Below, piece by piece: positions 12,738 to 22,407 of a stretch of 64,000 nt of DNA. The translations under genes and the position numbers were made by a program. The stretch comes from Isoetes taiwanensis (lineage: Eukaryota > Streptophyta > Lycopodiopsida > Isoetales > Isoetaceae): positions 2,583,454 to 2,647,453 of the forward strand of contig JAJEKV010000033.1 of the NCBI GenBank assembly GCA_021234155.1, written 5' to 3'. The notes beneath the pieces are model-generated. The model did not search any database. It saw only the letters and a list, made by a program, of their open reading frames with translations, and was not told where the DNA came from. The first letter of the stretch is position 1; the number at the start of each line of letters is the position of its first letter.

Positions 12738-14210
12738 TGTGACGTTCCAGCACAGTATACGGTCCCAGGACATATACTGTACTGCCTCGTCACGCGTACA
12801 CGCCATCCCGATTGACGTGTACACCAACGTGTAGCCAAGCAAGTAGCACCCTAGGGGGCAACTTGCAAGTGTGCACACATTTAATTATGTGCACAATTAC
12901 CCATGTGTACATATTTATCCATGTGGACACTTTATGCCACTTAGTTAATAAAGGCAAGTGCGCCACACCATTTATCCCACATGCTCAAAGGGATAATGGG
13001 AAACCCTAGCCCTAACCCTTAGTCTATATAAGTATAGGGAACTCTAACTTTCTATTTTCGTCCACAGCCTTCTAGAACTCTATTTTGCTTGATCCAAGAG
13101 CCCATCTCGCCTCCCAAAGTCTGTCTGAGCAGCCTAGCTCAGCAGCTTCCCTTTCTAGCTTCATCTTCGAGTAGATCTGTAGCATGGATGCGTTCAGAGC
13201 AGGAGGAGCAAGCCAAGGATCAGGTATTTTGTCAATTCAATAGTCTAATCCGCCTCCCAGACATAGAATAAGTTGGTTTGGCCTATTGAATTGCCCATAG
13301 CAGCCATCTAGATCTCTAGATACCAAGCCATAACTAAAGAACCTAACTCTGTGATTTAGATTAAATCTCATTCTTTAGTTCTTCTATGATATGTATGTGA
13401 TGATGATCTCTGTGGACTCATTGTATTGGGAAGGGGGGGTAGAGGCCTTAAAAGCCTAGTAGTATGATGCTCCTAGCCAACCCTCTTTAATGCACTATTA
13501 AATTCGGCCTGTGTACAAGAACCAAACCTGGTTGTGGGTGAAGGGGCCAACTGGCTTACAAGGAGCTTCATGTCTGCCACTGCGTGCGGGCTTTGCATGG
13601 GTTCGACACTCTTGGGGTGGTGGACACCTTCCATGGAGTTCAGTCGAGTACGGGCAGTGGCCCTCTAGTCGCCTTGAGTCAGCATGCCAACCTCTAGTGG
13701 GAGCAATCCCTACCTGCCCCATCGGAACTGGGGAGATGAAACCCAGGAATAGCCCCTTTGGCTCTTTTCAACCTACTCTGCAAAGTGTGCACAGGAGGGG
13801 CAGATGGAGTGGACTACCCTAAGCCATGTTCTTATGCCAGCCAAATCCATGGCCATTCTGTCTGCAATGATCTCTGGAGACCCAAGCCGTCCGTCATCCC
13901 CTTGAGTCGGAGCCTTGGGTAAGATCCCCATATGTGAAGTGCTGATCTCTGTCTATGCAGATATGTGGTGAGCCATCCTTCGTGATGATCATGTGGTGTG
14001 ATATTATATACTGACGTGTATGTTTACGCTTCCGCAGCTAGGTAGGTCCTGAAGGAAGACAGGGTAAAATGACCCCTTCATTCTTCCCACTGGAACTCAT
14101 CAAGGTTGCAGTGACACGTGGAGGGCCTTGTATCAGCATGGAGCTGGTATGGGTGATGAACTCCTATTTGTATACGATGAGTGCACCGTATATGAGTAGG
14201 GGACGTCACA
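12738..14210 (+). repeat. 5' LTR of a plus-strand LTR retroelement
   Basis: The LTR begins TGTGACGT and ends ACGTCACA, an exact 8-base terminal inverted repeat, and is followed two bases later by a primer-binding site. A TATA box (ctatataag) lies near 13023. The left flank is the broken RT of the minus-strand gypsy element, so this element inserted into, or recombined with, that one. Its sequence is related in patches to the LTR at 543-2113. I found no second copy downstream. Confidence 0.8.
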
Positions 14211-14211
14211 G

Positions 14212-14223
14212 TGGTATCAGAGC
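14212..14223 (+). other. Primer-binding site, initiator tRNA-Met type
   Basis: TGGTATCAGAGC is the standard plant retroelement primer-binding site, complementary to the 3' end of initiator tRNA-Met. It sits one base after the LTR end, which fixes orientation as plus and marks the start of the internal region. Confidence 0.85.
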
Positions 14224-14417
14224 AATGTTCTTGGTGACCAAGGGCAAAGCACTGACCATGCTCCCAGTAGTACTAACTTAGTAGGATTCTCAAACCTCGA
14301 AAAAGTGGGAATTTTTTTTCTCATTTTTGTAGTTATTTTAAGCTAGTAACAGTTAGAAGAATTGAAAACCAAGAAAACTAAAAAGTTGAACAAAATTTTG
14401 ATTTAAGGTAGAAATGT

Positions 14418-14480
14418 CTCACGGTATGCGCCAGAGTACAAACCTAAATTTTAGGTTGAGCCCTGGGCGCACACCGTGAG
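14418..14480. repeat. Hairpin repeat, copy 1
   Basis: The outer arms are CTCACGGTATGCGCC and GGCGCACACCGTGAG, nearly complementary, around an inner palindrome CCTAAATTTTAGG. The predicted fold is about 63 nt. Four copies flank the histone-like ORF, two on each side. Confidence 0.8.
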
Positions 14481-14630
14481 TAACTGGCCATAATCACCTT
14501 GAAACATGATGAATTTTAGCAAGATAATATGCTAGATCGAGTTTTAAGGTAAGAATTAGTTAGTCTTGTATGTTACACCCCTAGGAATATGCCTAGAAAT
14601 CATATAATTTAATCTAAAATGCCAAAATGT

Positions 14631-14693
14631 CTCACGGTATGCGCCAGCGCCTTGATCTAAATATTAGTTCGAGCCCCTAGCGCACACCATGAG
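14631..14693. repeat. Hairpin repeat, copy 2
   Basis: Same arms as copy 1 (ctcacggtatgcgcc ... gcgcacaccatgag) with one change in the right arm and a degenerate inner palindrome (gatctaaatattag). Confidence 0.75.
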
Positions 14694-14797
14694 TCAAATG
14701 GGTTAGAGAACTCTGAAGTAAGCATATGTTATAGGTTAATAGGTGGTTTGGCACATGAAAAAGAGTAACTTAGAATTTGACCTAAAATTACCCAAAC

Positions 14798-14810
14798 TAT
14801 ATATAAATAG
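14798..14810 (+). promoter_or_regulatory. TATA-like box upstream of the histone-like ORF
   Basis: TATATATAAATAG lies about 100 bases before the ATG at 14912, a spacing typical of a plant RNA polymerase II promoter with a short leader. A similar TATAAATAG occurs near 19144 before the RT fragment. Confidence 0.45.
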
Positions 14811-14911
14811 ACCTAACCCCTCCCCCATTTGTAGACTTCCTGTTTAGAAAATTGCTCCGCTTTTTGAGGCGATTTTTGGGTGCCCGACCTCCGATTGACG
14901 TGACGTAAGAC

Positions 14912-15420
14912 ATGGCGTGCATCAAACAGACTGCTGGGTTCCTCGAGGAGGTGAAACACCCAGCGCCCAAGTGCAGCAGATGCTTCGGGAGCGTCTTCTC
15001 ACGGGAGAAGGCCAGCCTTCATCAGACGAGGAAACCACTTCAGAGGAGCAGCACGAGCATGGATCCCAGCAAGGATCACAAGAAAAGCTGGCCGACACCA
15101 TCGACCAGGAGTTAGACGGAGGAGCTGAGGTGCAATCAGAGGGCTCAACGGAAGTACTCGAGGAAATTGAAGGGGACGACGAAATTCAACGAGTCGTCGA
15201 GCAGATGGAGAAGGAAAAACAAGAAAGGGCAGCACGAGAGCAGGCGACCAAAGCACAGGAAGAGCAAAAAGAGCCCACCCTCGAGCCGACTGACGAAGAA
15301 CAGGTCGAAGTTTGGATCAAGATGCATGAGGCGAAGGAACGGTGCCGCGAAAAGAAAAAGGCAGAGAAGAAGAGGAAGAGAGAGGAAAAGGAGGCCAAGG
15401 AACGAAGGAAGGAAGGAAGG
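14912..15420 (+). pseudogene. Histone H3-like ORF, N-terminal part, split by a LINE
   Basis: The ATG at 14912 opens MACIKQTAG, which resembles the invariant H3 start ARTKQTAR (KQTA intact). After about ten codons the resemblance moves to another frame, where RGGETPSAQVQQ is similar to the H3 segment TGGKAPRKQL. That frame runs on as a highly charged tail: acidic and Gln/Ser-rich to about 15210, then Lys/Glu/Arg-rich and likely coiled coil (MEKEKQERAAREQ, KKKAEKKRKREEKEAKERR) up to the LINE junction near 15420. A tail of this length is absent in canonical H3 and longer than usual for CENH3. The continuation is at 17758-18554. The frame change near the start means either a broken gene or an unrecognised splice. 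Confidence 0.55.
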
Positions 15421-17757
15421 TACTTTTATCGTCCACGGAGACCAATCGGTCTATGGGACCCAATACAAAAACGCAGCAAGCGGATGGACATCGCCCGGAT
15501 TAAAACCCTCACCGAAGGGTTTTCGAGGGGAAAACCGTGCAAGCAATCAATCGCCGACAAACCGTAATGCTAATCATATAAAATGCAAAACATCCCAATA
15601 TATCTGGCCATGCACCACCCCAGTAGTGCCTAGTCACGGACAGCCCAAAGGGGCAAATGTGACTCTCGCAGTCCGGTACCTCCTGGATGTATGACCCTGT
15701 GGCACGTCTCGACGGTGTGTTCATCAGCAAATGCAAGGGCACGCCCGCCGCATTTAAGGGAGCGATCCGCCCGGACCGATCAACACCGGGCAACTCGGAA
15801 AGTGTGAGACTCATCCTCAATGGCACCCGTTTGATAAAGAGCGACAGAGCCTGTCTGGCGGGGCTCCCAATCCACGCCTGCCTCGTCACGAAGATGGTGG
15901 GCACCTGTGCGAATGGAGGCAATGAGTCTGCGCTTTTTCAGGGGCAGCTGGGAACGCAGGTAGAGCTGTGGGCCCCGGGCTAACACGGGGTTGATGTGCT
16001 CCTTGTAATGGGCCATTTTGACCTGCTCTAGAGCAATGGGGTCCCAGAGCTTGCCAAGGAAACAAGCATCTAGGTACTCCCGCAGTCACGGCTGTCACGG
16101 CGGCTCATTTGCACCAGATGCGATCAGGTCCTCCTGACGTTCCATCTGGGCGAACCATCATCTCTCTTACCCCTCCAACGGGCCCTAAGCCGGGCCGCGG
16201 ACTCATGGCCACAGTGTAAGCCCGGTGCGGGGCCGAAAGCATCACCCATAGTAACCACTTTACGAAAATAGGCGATGTGTCTATCAAGGGCTGCCGGAAG
16301 CGGCAAGAATCGATTTCCTGCAAAGAGAATCGATAGGGGACTGAAGGTTTCACCCCAAGTGCCCGTGCCAAAAATGCCTTCTGCACCTGCTGCTCCAAGT
16401 CATTCCGTGTCGCCAAAGAGGCCATAGGGCCCCAAACCTCGACCCGTCTGGAAGGGACAAATTTCGACCCGGTGCGAGCGGATGTGACTGATGGCCCCAA
16501 TCATATAGCTCTGCACGGTGTGTTGTACGCATGGCATAAAGCGCTTTCAACTGCCTTTGTCACCCATAGCGGATAGACGCGCCTCCAAAGCCAGGGAGGG
16601 GAACTCCACCCCTAGGTACTTGTAGGTGGGCGTGGCGCCCACAGCTGTCCCCGATATGTGAGCCGCAGGAGGCATGGGGTGGCGTGAAGAGGATATGAGA
16701 ACCACCGGTCTTGGCCGCATTGACGCCAAGACGCGTCAGTAGCGACAAAATGTGTCTAGGGCATCCGGTGAGATTGCATAGCGGGGTGTGGGCGGCGAGG
16801 CCAACATCGTCCCGCATAGATGGTGGCGGATGACCTGGTGCAAAAGCTATATGCCATCCCCCATGCTCGATAAGCGGGGCTCTAAGCGATCAATGTAGAG
16901 GCCAAAAGTGTTGGCGAGAGGGGGCAACCTGCTTGGGACCCCGATACTCTTGGTGAATGCTTGGCCCGGTACCGCATCCCGCCAAAACAACTCTCATACA
17001 ACCTGATATGGCATTACTCGCATTGGCAGGGAGCCCCATTTGACTTGATCCTAGCCTACGCCTTTTTTCGGGACCGTATCAAAAGCCTTTGCGAAGTCCA
17101 CAAAGCAGCAATACAAGTCCAGCCGATGATTCCGGCTGTCTTCAATCAGTGCCCGCAGCGTAAAGATATGGTCAATCGTTGAGTGGCGGGGTCGAAGCCT
17201 CGCCTGTGTGAGGGGCTCGCGACATCCACGCCTCCGCCCGGGTCAACTGCTGCTTTCGAGAATGCCGACCAACGGTTTGGCAAATCGAGCCCGACCATGA
17301 TCGTCCGTAATTGGCCGGACAGCGTGGGTCGCCCGCCTTGTGAATGGGAACAACCCTGCTTGTGGTCCATTGTCGGGGGAAACCCTCCTGCAATGCTCTG
17401 TTGAACAGGGTAGTGAGGACCGGCACAAGTGGCTGCCCTGCCCACTTGAGTAACTCGGCCTGCATACCATCGAGGTCAGCTGCCTTCCCATTAGCTAGCC
17501 GTTGCAGGCCCTCCTCAACATCCTCGTCCACGAGAACCAATGGGGGGCCATCCTGTGGGGGTATGGGCGTACGCGTCCCTGGCGGGTCATAGAGCTGCTG
17601 CAAGTACTGTTCCCACTGCCCGGGTGTGATGTCCCCTGTAGGCTGGGCTGGCCTTCGAAGCACTCTGCGCCAAAAGGTTCGAGGATGAGTGTCCAGCAGG
17701 CCGAACATCTCCCCCTGATGCTTGGCAAGGTACCGCGCCTTTGTGTCCTTCAGATGG
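15421..17757 (-). mobile_element. LINE family 2 copy inserted in the histone-like ORF
   Basis: Read on the minus strand from 17757 downward: an RT N-terminal region (NGKAADLDGMQAELLKWAG, RVVPIHKAGDP), motif A (FVDFAKAFDTVP, about 17100), motif C near 16790 where YADDVGLAA is broken by one extra G, then the C-terminal block KKRRLIASIRTGAHHL with a degenerate Cys/His finger (about 15820-16010). The 3' end matches the plus-strand relative at 43965-44625. The copy is 5'-truncated and full of frameshifts. Its flanks, ...gaaggaaggaagg and gcggaagaaaagaag, both continue the charged-tail coding of the histone-like ORF, which shows that the LINE arrived later. I could not define an exact target-site duplication. 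Confidence 0.75.
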
Positions 17758-18554
17758 GCGCGGAAGAAAAGAAGAAACGCAAGGGCAAACACGTGGAGGA
17801 GCCCAAGCGAAAGATGAAGAAGACCCCAAATGTGAAGGTCGTCATCAAGGAGCAGCCGGCCGACCAGCCCCCATCCTCGGACGACTCAGATGATGAGGAT
17901 TACAATCCTCATCCAGAAGGTGGGAGTTCCTCCAAGCCGACAGAGGAAGACCAGACAACACAGGAACAGACAGAGCAGGATCAGCAGGTGCAGGTACCCC
18001 CGCCCTATCCAACTTGGGAGAAAGATAAGGACCCGAAGAAGCCGCCTCGACCTGCCCGAGAATCTTATGTGGTAGACCATATCAGGGTCTACCAGAAGAA
18101 GTTAAAGGCGCACCAGGAGTACATGAAGAAGTGGAGGGCCTACAACTCCTACTACCAGGCGAACAAGGTCACCTACATCGAGGGAGGACGACCATTGAAG
18201 AACAAGACCCTCAAGCCCCCTCCCGAGAAGCCCATTCCCCCGAAGAAGCCAAGGGCAAGGAAAGCCAATTCGAAGCTAAATCGAGCAATCCGGGAGATCC
18301 GACACTTCCAGAGAAGCTACGGCTTTCTAATACCCCGTGCACCGTTCGCCAGGCTGGTGAAGGAAGTTGTGCAAGAGTTCGACACCAGCATGAGGGTAAC
18401 AGGCGAGATGCTGCTAGCCCTGCAAGAAGCAGCTGAGCAGAAGCTAGTGCAATATTTTGAAGACTCCACGGCATGCACGGTACACGCCAAGAGGGTGACC
18501 TTGATGAAGAAAGACATGCACCTGTCCAGTCACATTAAAGGGAAACCTCATTAA
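17758..18554 (+). pseudogene. Histone H3-like ORF, C-terminal part with H3 fold
   Basis: This open stretch begins at the LINE junction as a Lys/Glu-rich tail (AEEKKKRKGKHVEEPK), passes an acidic patch (SSDDSDDEDYNPHP) and a Pro/Lys-rich linker (PEKPIPPKKPRARK), and ends in about 95 residues of H3 histone fold from about 18265. Diagnostic H3 motifs are IREIRHFQRS, LIPRAPFARLVKEV, LLALQEAAE, FEDSTACTVHAKRVTLM and KDMHL. LLALQEAAE and APFARLVKE lean towards CENH3/CENP-A, but loop 1 has the length of canonical H3, not the longer loop usual in plant CENH3. The end SSHIKGKPH replaces ARRIRGER. The fold itself has no stop or gap. I call it a divergent H3 variant; whether it is host-derived or carried by the surrounding retroelement is open. 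Confidence 0.75.
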
Positions 18555-18690
18555 TTTTGTAATTGACAAATTTTGTGAATACAAAGTTGTTTTGGGTAAA
18601 TTATAAGTGTATAATTGTTGTTAGCTAGGTTGAATTAGCAATAATTGCCTTTTGTTTTAGTCAAATCGGACATTTTAAGGTCAATTAATT

Positions 18691-18745
18691 ATGCGCCAGG
18701 ACTCAAACCTAAACTTTAGGTCGGCCTCCCAGCGCACACCGTGAG
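18691..18745. repeat. Hairpin repeat, copy 3 (left arm shortened)
   Basis: The right arm (agcgcacaccgtgag) and inner palindrome (cctaaactttagg) are intact, but the left arm retains only atgcgccagg. Confidence 0.7.
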
Positions 18746-18885
18746 TCTTTCACACCCAAACTAGTCCCAAACATCTCCAAATCAGCCAAGTAAGGGGTCA
18801 ATCTTGCATATCTCGGCGAGATCATCATGTTTTGACCCTTATTTCATCTTGTTTGGATAAGTCTTGACCAATTAGGGCCAAATGT

Positions 18886-18948
18886 CTCACGGTATGTGCC
18901 AGGACCCCAACCTAAACTTTAGGTTGAGCCCCCAGCGCACACCGTGAG
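18886..18948. repeat. Hairpin repeat, copy 4
   Basis: Both arms (ctcacggtatgtgcc and gcgcacaccgtgag) and the inner cctaaactttagg palindrome are present. It lies in a noncoding stretch (18555-19160) that otherwise shows only a 'cctataaatagg' TATA-like sequence near 19143. Confidence 0.75.
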
Positions 18949-19160
18949 TCCTTTCACCATTTTCTCTAGCATGCCACATCCAATTGACCTTAAGTTTATT
19001 GCAATAGGTTCATTAGATAGTCTTATTCATGCTCAAACCCTAAAATTAGCTTTCCAATCCTCATTTCGACCTCAAAATAGGTGAGATTTGCCGAACCCCA
19101 AGATTTTTCCAAGTCATCCAAAAATTAGGGTTTTCCCTTTGCCTATAAATAGGCCAATAC

Positions 19161-19534
19161 TTAGATGATTTTGTTGTTATTTTCTTTGATGATATTCTCA
19201 TCTACAGTAAGACACTGGAGGAGCATGAGAACCATCTTCGCTTGGCCCTACAAAAGTTAAGACGTCACCAGCTCTTTGCCAAGTTCTCTAAGTGCAAGTT
19301 CGCCACTCCAAAGGTGGACTATTTAGGCCATGTCATTTCGGCCGACGGAATTGCTACGGATCCAGCAAAAATAGAGGCAGTCAAGGATTGGCCCATTCCT
19401 AGTAATGTGTCAGAAGTCCGAAGTTTCTTGGGATTGGCAGGATATTACCGGAAATTTGTTAAGGATTTTGCAAAAATTGCAGCACCTCTTACCGACCTTA
19501 TAAAGCATGAGAAAGTCAAGGATTGGATGTAACA
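19161..19534 (+). pseudogene. Ty3/gypsy reverse-transcriptase fragment
   Basis: The frame reads [56 protein letters not shown] and [18 protein letters not shown], then KVKDWM and a stop at 19530-19532. It covers RT motif C to the thumb. It is very close to the minus-strand copy at 11926-12411, so both come from one family. The beginning is cut sharply at 19161 with no upstream RT domains, so it reached this site by recombination or deletion. It has the same orientation as the LTR and primer-binding site at 12738-14223. Confidence 0.85.
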
Positions 19535-20148
19535 TTGGAAAGAAAAGGTCCAGGACAGTTTTCAGAAACTTAAGGATGCCTCACTTAAGGATGTTTTCAC
19601 TTAAGGATGCCTCACTTAAGGATGTTTTCACTTAGCATCCTACAGATTTCACTTAGCATCCTACAGAAACTTAAGGATGCTAAGTGAGAATCGCGCGTGG
19701 AGGCAGATGCAAATGTCCAAGGCTCAGGTGGATGCTAAATCGGCTGCATCAGGTGTCGAACCCCTTGTTTCAGGTGTCACAAAGAGAAGCTGGGGTCTTT
19801 TGCAGATGATGCCAACACAGCTAGGCTTCTGAAACTGAGCAGCGGCCCTGAACAACGGCAGATAGCAGATAGAAATGACCATGAGCTTCTCAAAAGCAAA
19901 GGCCCTGAGCAATGACAGGTAGAAGCCCTGAGCAACGACAGGTAGAAGCCGTGGTCGGATTTTCAGGACCAGATGGCTGAATCATGAGCATGAGAAGTTT
20001 TTTCCCATGAAGTGGATAGGGATAGGTAGTGGATAGGCTTCTATGGCCTTGAAGATGCCATAGTTGGTGCTTGAAGATGCCACAGCTCGAAGAGGCCATA
20101 CTCGACACCGTTCTTCACGGATTTCTCAGCGCCCTTATACAAGGTTTA
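19535..20148. other. Rearranged noncoding stretch with short repeats
   Basis: The first 150 bases hold several copies, direct and inverted, of the words cttaaggatg, gcctcacttaaggatg and cacttagcatcctacaga. Farther on 'ccctgagcaacgacaggtagaag' is repeated at about 19909 and 19927. No gene recognised. Confidence 0.5.
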
Positions 20149-20612
20149 TTAACTTTAGAAGGCTATGAAACTTGATTGGGACTATAGGAGCTACACTAGT
20201 TGCGCAAATTTCTTTTGAGGTAACAAAAAAGCTATGCTCTTGGTTTTTAGCCCTGGGGAGCCCTTTTCGCTTCTTACTTTTTCCACATTTGCTTTTTCTT
20301 AGATGCATTACTATGTCAAGTTTATCTGCAATGGTTCAGAGCCTTGTATTCTTCTTTTTCACAAGTATTTTAATAGATATTGCTTGCTGTATGGGAAATA
20401 TTTTCTAATACGTGGGTTTGAGATGCATATTCCTCGATCCAATAATCCCAAAAACCTAGGTCTGGCACATTTAGGTCTGGCACATTTATGGGAATATGAA
20501 GGGATCCAATAATCCCAAAAAAAAAAAAAAGCAATAATAAGGAGTGATTGCTAACTTATAAGTTGATTCCAATTGCTAAGGATTAGAACTTAGATGCAAT
20601 AATTGAAAGTAC
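20149..20612 (+). repeat. Duplicated unit with poly(A)-like tract, copy 1
   Basis: It runs from ttaactttagaaggctatga to aattgaaagtac and contains an A-run near 20517-20531 followed by gcaataataaggagtgattg. It is nearly identical to 21881-22407. No stable coding frame is shared by both copies. Confidence 0.85.
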
Positions 20613-20643
20613 ATAAAGCTATAGTTCTCTTTTTTTCAATGAC

Positions 20644-20758
20644 ACCATCCTCACCAAGCCAAAGCAATTTTTAATATTAAATGCCACAATAATGAAATAG
20701 GTCTATCTAAAAAGTCAAATAACCATTATGTGGATCAACATTGGATGAGCTGGACAAC
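20644..20758 (+). repeat. Dispersed 115-bp block, copy 1
   Basis: It begins ccatcctcaccaagccaaag and ends attggatgagctggac. Near-identical copies lie at 25231-25344 and, shortened, at about 22888-22932. In copies 1 and 3 it is directly joined to an F-box-related sequence. Confidence 0.85.
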
Positions 20759-20769
20759 CCTATCTAACT

Positions 20770-21235
20770 GGTATAATTCTTCTCGTGGGACTTCGAAGGC
20801 TAGGGTTCGAAGGCTAGGCTAGGACTAGGGTTTCGAAGGCTAGGGTTTAACAGATCGGATCTCCAGCCACCAAATACCAGCACTCTTCATTAACACCCAC
20901 CAACTTGCACCCCCATAAACACCCAGAAACACCCAACTTGCACGCCCCTCCATAAACACCCAGAAACTTCTAGCACGCCCCTCCATAAACTTCCGCTTTG
21001 GATTGGGCCTTGCTCGCCAGTATGATTCTGAGTGAAGATACTTGTGTCAGTGCATCGAAACAATAGAAAATTTAATCACGTCCTTCGGATCCAACCAAAG
21101 CAACACCTCTTCTATAGAGTACTTCATATTCTTAACCTTTTTAAACTCCACCCCAGCCTTTTGCAGATTCAATTATTAGACTACACCTTTTAGCGCCTTT
21201 CAGGAGCTTCGTCGTTCGTACGTATGGTTTTACAA
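20770..21235 (-). pseudogene. F-box gene fragment, degenerate duplicate
   Basis: On the minus strand this is a decayed copy of the F-box ORF at 25407-25763. Shared stretches include cttcggatccaaccaaagca, tagagtacttcatattctta and gccagtatgattctgagtga. It carries only one copy of the 30-bp unit that is present three times in the other, and contains a deletion in the codons for the F-box start (the bases for LPREV and MESRK are missing). A 'cttcgaaggctaggg' motif and a 'cataaacacccagaaac' motif are locally duplicated. Not functional. Confidence 0.65.
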
Positions 21236-21880
21236 GAAACGCCCTTGTGACCCCTGCTTGTACTTAAAAGATTCCCAGCCCGATGTGAATGTCATACTTA
21301 CAAGATCACAGCCCGATGTCAATGTATTAGGGTGATGCCATTTAACATTCCTTTCCATTGCAGTGGTATTTGGATCTACATTCTCCATCTCTAGTTTTCA
21401 ACTGGTTAACAATACTGTGTTTTTTTAGCACCTTTGCACAAACACCAGTCCAGGGTTTAGAGCATTCTGAGGCTATCCACGTTGCAGCCAGATTGGTTTT
21501 ATTAGCATGAGATTGATGTCTGGTCGTTTGATTGGATATACGGGCACGAAAATTAGAGAAATTAGAAGTTGATTATGGGAGCGGGAGGATTCTTACAGCG
21601 GGATTTGGTAGTCCATCGCCATCGGCGTGCGAATTTGCCTCACTCCATGTCTGTCCGCACAGATTAATAGACACATCCATCTCATATTGATGAGTATATA
21701 GTACAGTCTTACCAGTGAAACGGTAGATGTTTTTTGGTAATGAATAATTGACTCTTATAATTTCCGAAGGTCTAGAGCAACCGGATTGATCAACTGGGTT
21801 GGGTTGTAAAATTTGTTAGAGATTTGTTCAAGAAGTTCTCTAGCCACATTAAGTATCACTGTTGGTATCATGTCATTTTG
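21236..21880. other. Spacer between duplicated units
   Basis: No gene recognised. 'agcccgatgt(g/c)aatgt' is repeated near 21279 and 21309. The part near 21560-21600 (gggagcgggaggattcttac) recurs at 25858, extending the segmental duplication. Confidence 0.5.
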
Positions 21881-22407
21881 TTAACTTTAGAAGGCTATGA
21901 AACTTGATTGGGACTATAGGAGCTACACTAGTTGCGCAAATTTCTTTTGAGGTAACAAAAAAGCTATGCTCTTGGTTTTTCGCCCTGGGGAGCCCTTTTC
22001 ACTTCTTACTTTTTCCACATTTGCTTTTTTCTCAGATGCATTACTATGTCACCCAGAGCCCTTTTCGCTTCTTACTTTTTCCACATTTGCTTTTTTTTTT
22101 TTCAGATGCATTACTATGTCAAGTTTATCTGCAATGGTTCAGAGCCTTGTGTTCTTCTTTTTAACAAGTATTTTAATAGATATTGCTTGCTATATGGGAA
22201 ATATTTTCTAGTACGTGGGTTTGAGATGCATATTCCTCGATCCAATAATCCCAAAAACCTAGGCATGGCACATTTATGGAATATGAAGGGATCCAATAAT
22301 CCAAAAAAAAAAAAAAAAAAAAAAAGCAATAATAAGGAGTGATTGATAACTTATAAGTTGATTCCTATTGCTAAGGATTAGAACTTAGATGCAATAATTG
22401 AAAGTAC
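21881..22407 (+). repeat. Duplicated unit with poly(A)-like tract, copy 2
   Basis: Direct repeat of 20149-20612, with an extra tandem duplication of the 'cccttttcgcttcttacttt' segment and a longer A-run (22304-22325). The two copies are 1.7 kb apart and very similar, so the duplication is recent. Confidence 0.85.

Noticed and set aside
14912-15115. The 67-codon frame beginning MACIKQTAG as a complete small protein
   Set aside because: Only the first codons resemble H3; the charged tail and fold lie in another frame, so this is a shadow after the first ten codons or so.
15145-15398. Reverse-strand frames rich in Phe, Leu and Ser opposite the charged tail
   Set aside because: They are the complement of Glu/Lys-rich coding and show no conserved domain.
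18265-18554. Firm assignment as CENH3
   Set aside because: Some residues fit, but the loop 1 length matches canonical H3, so only a divergent H3 variant can be claimed.
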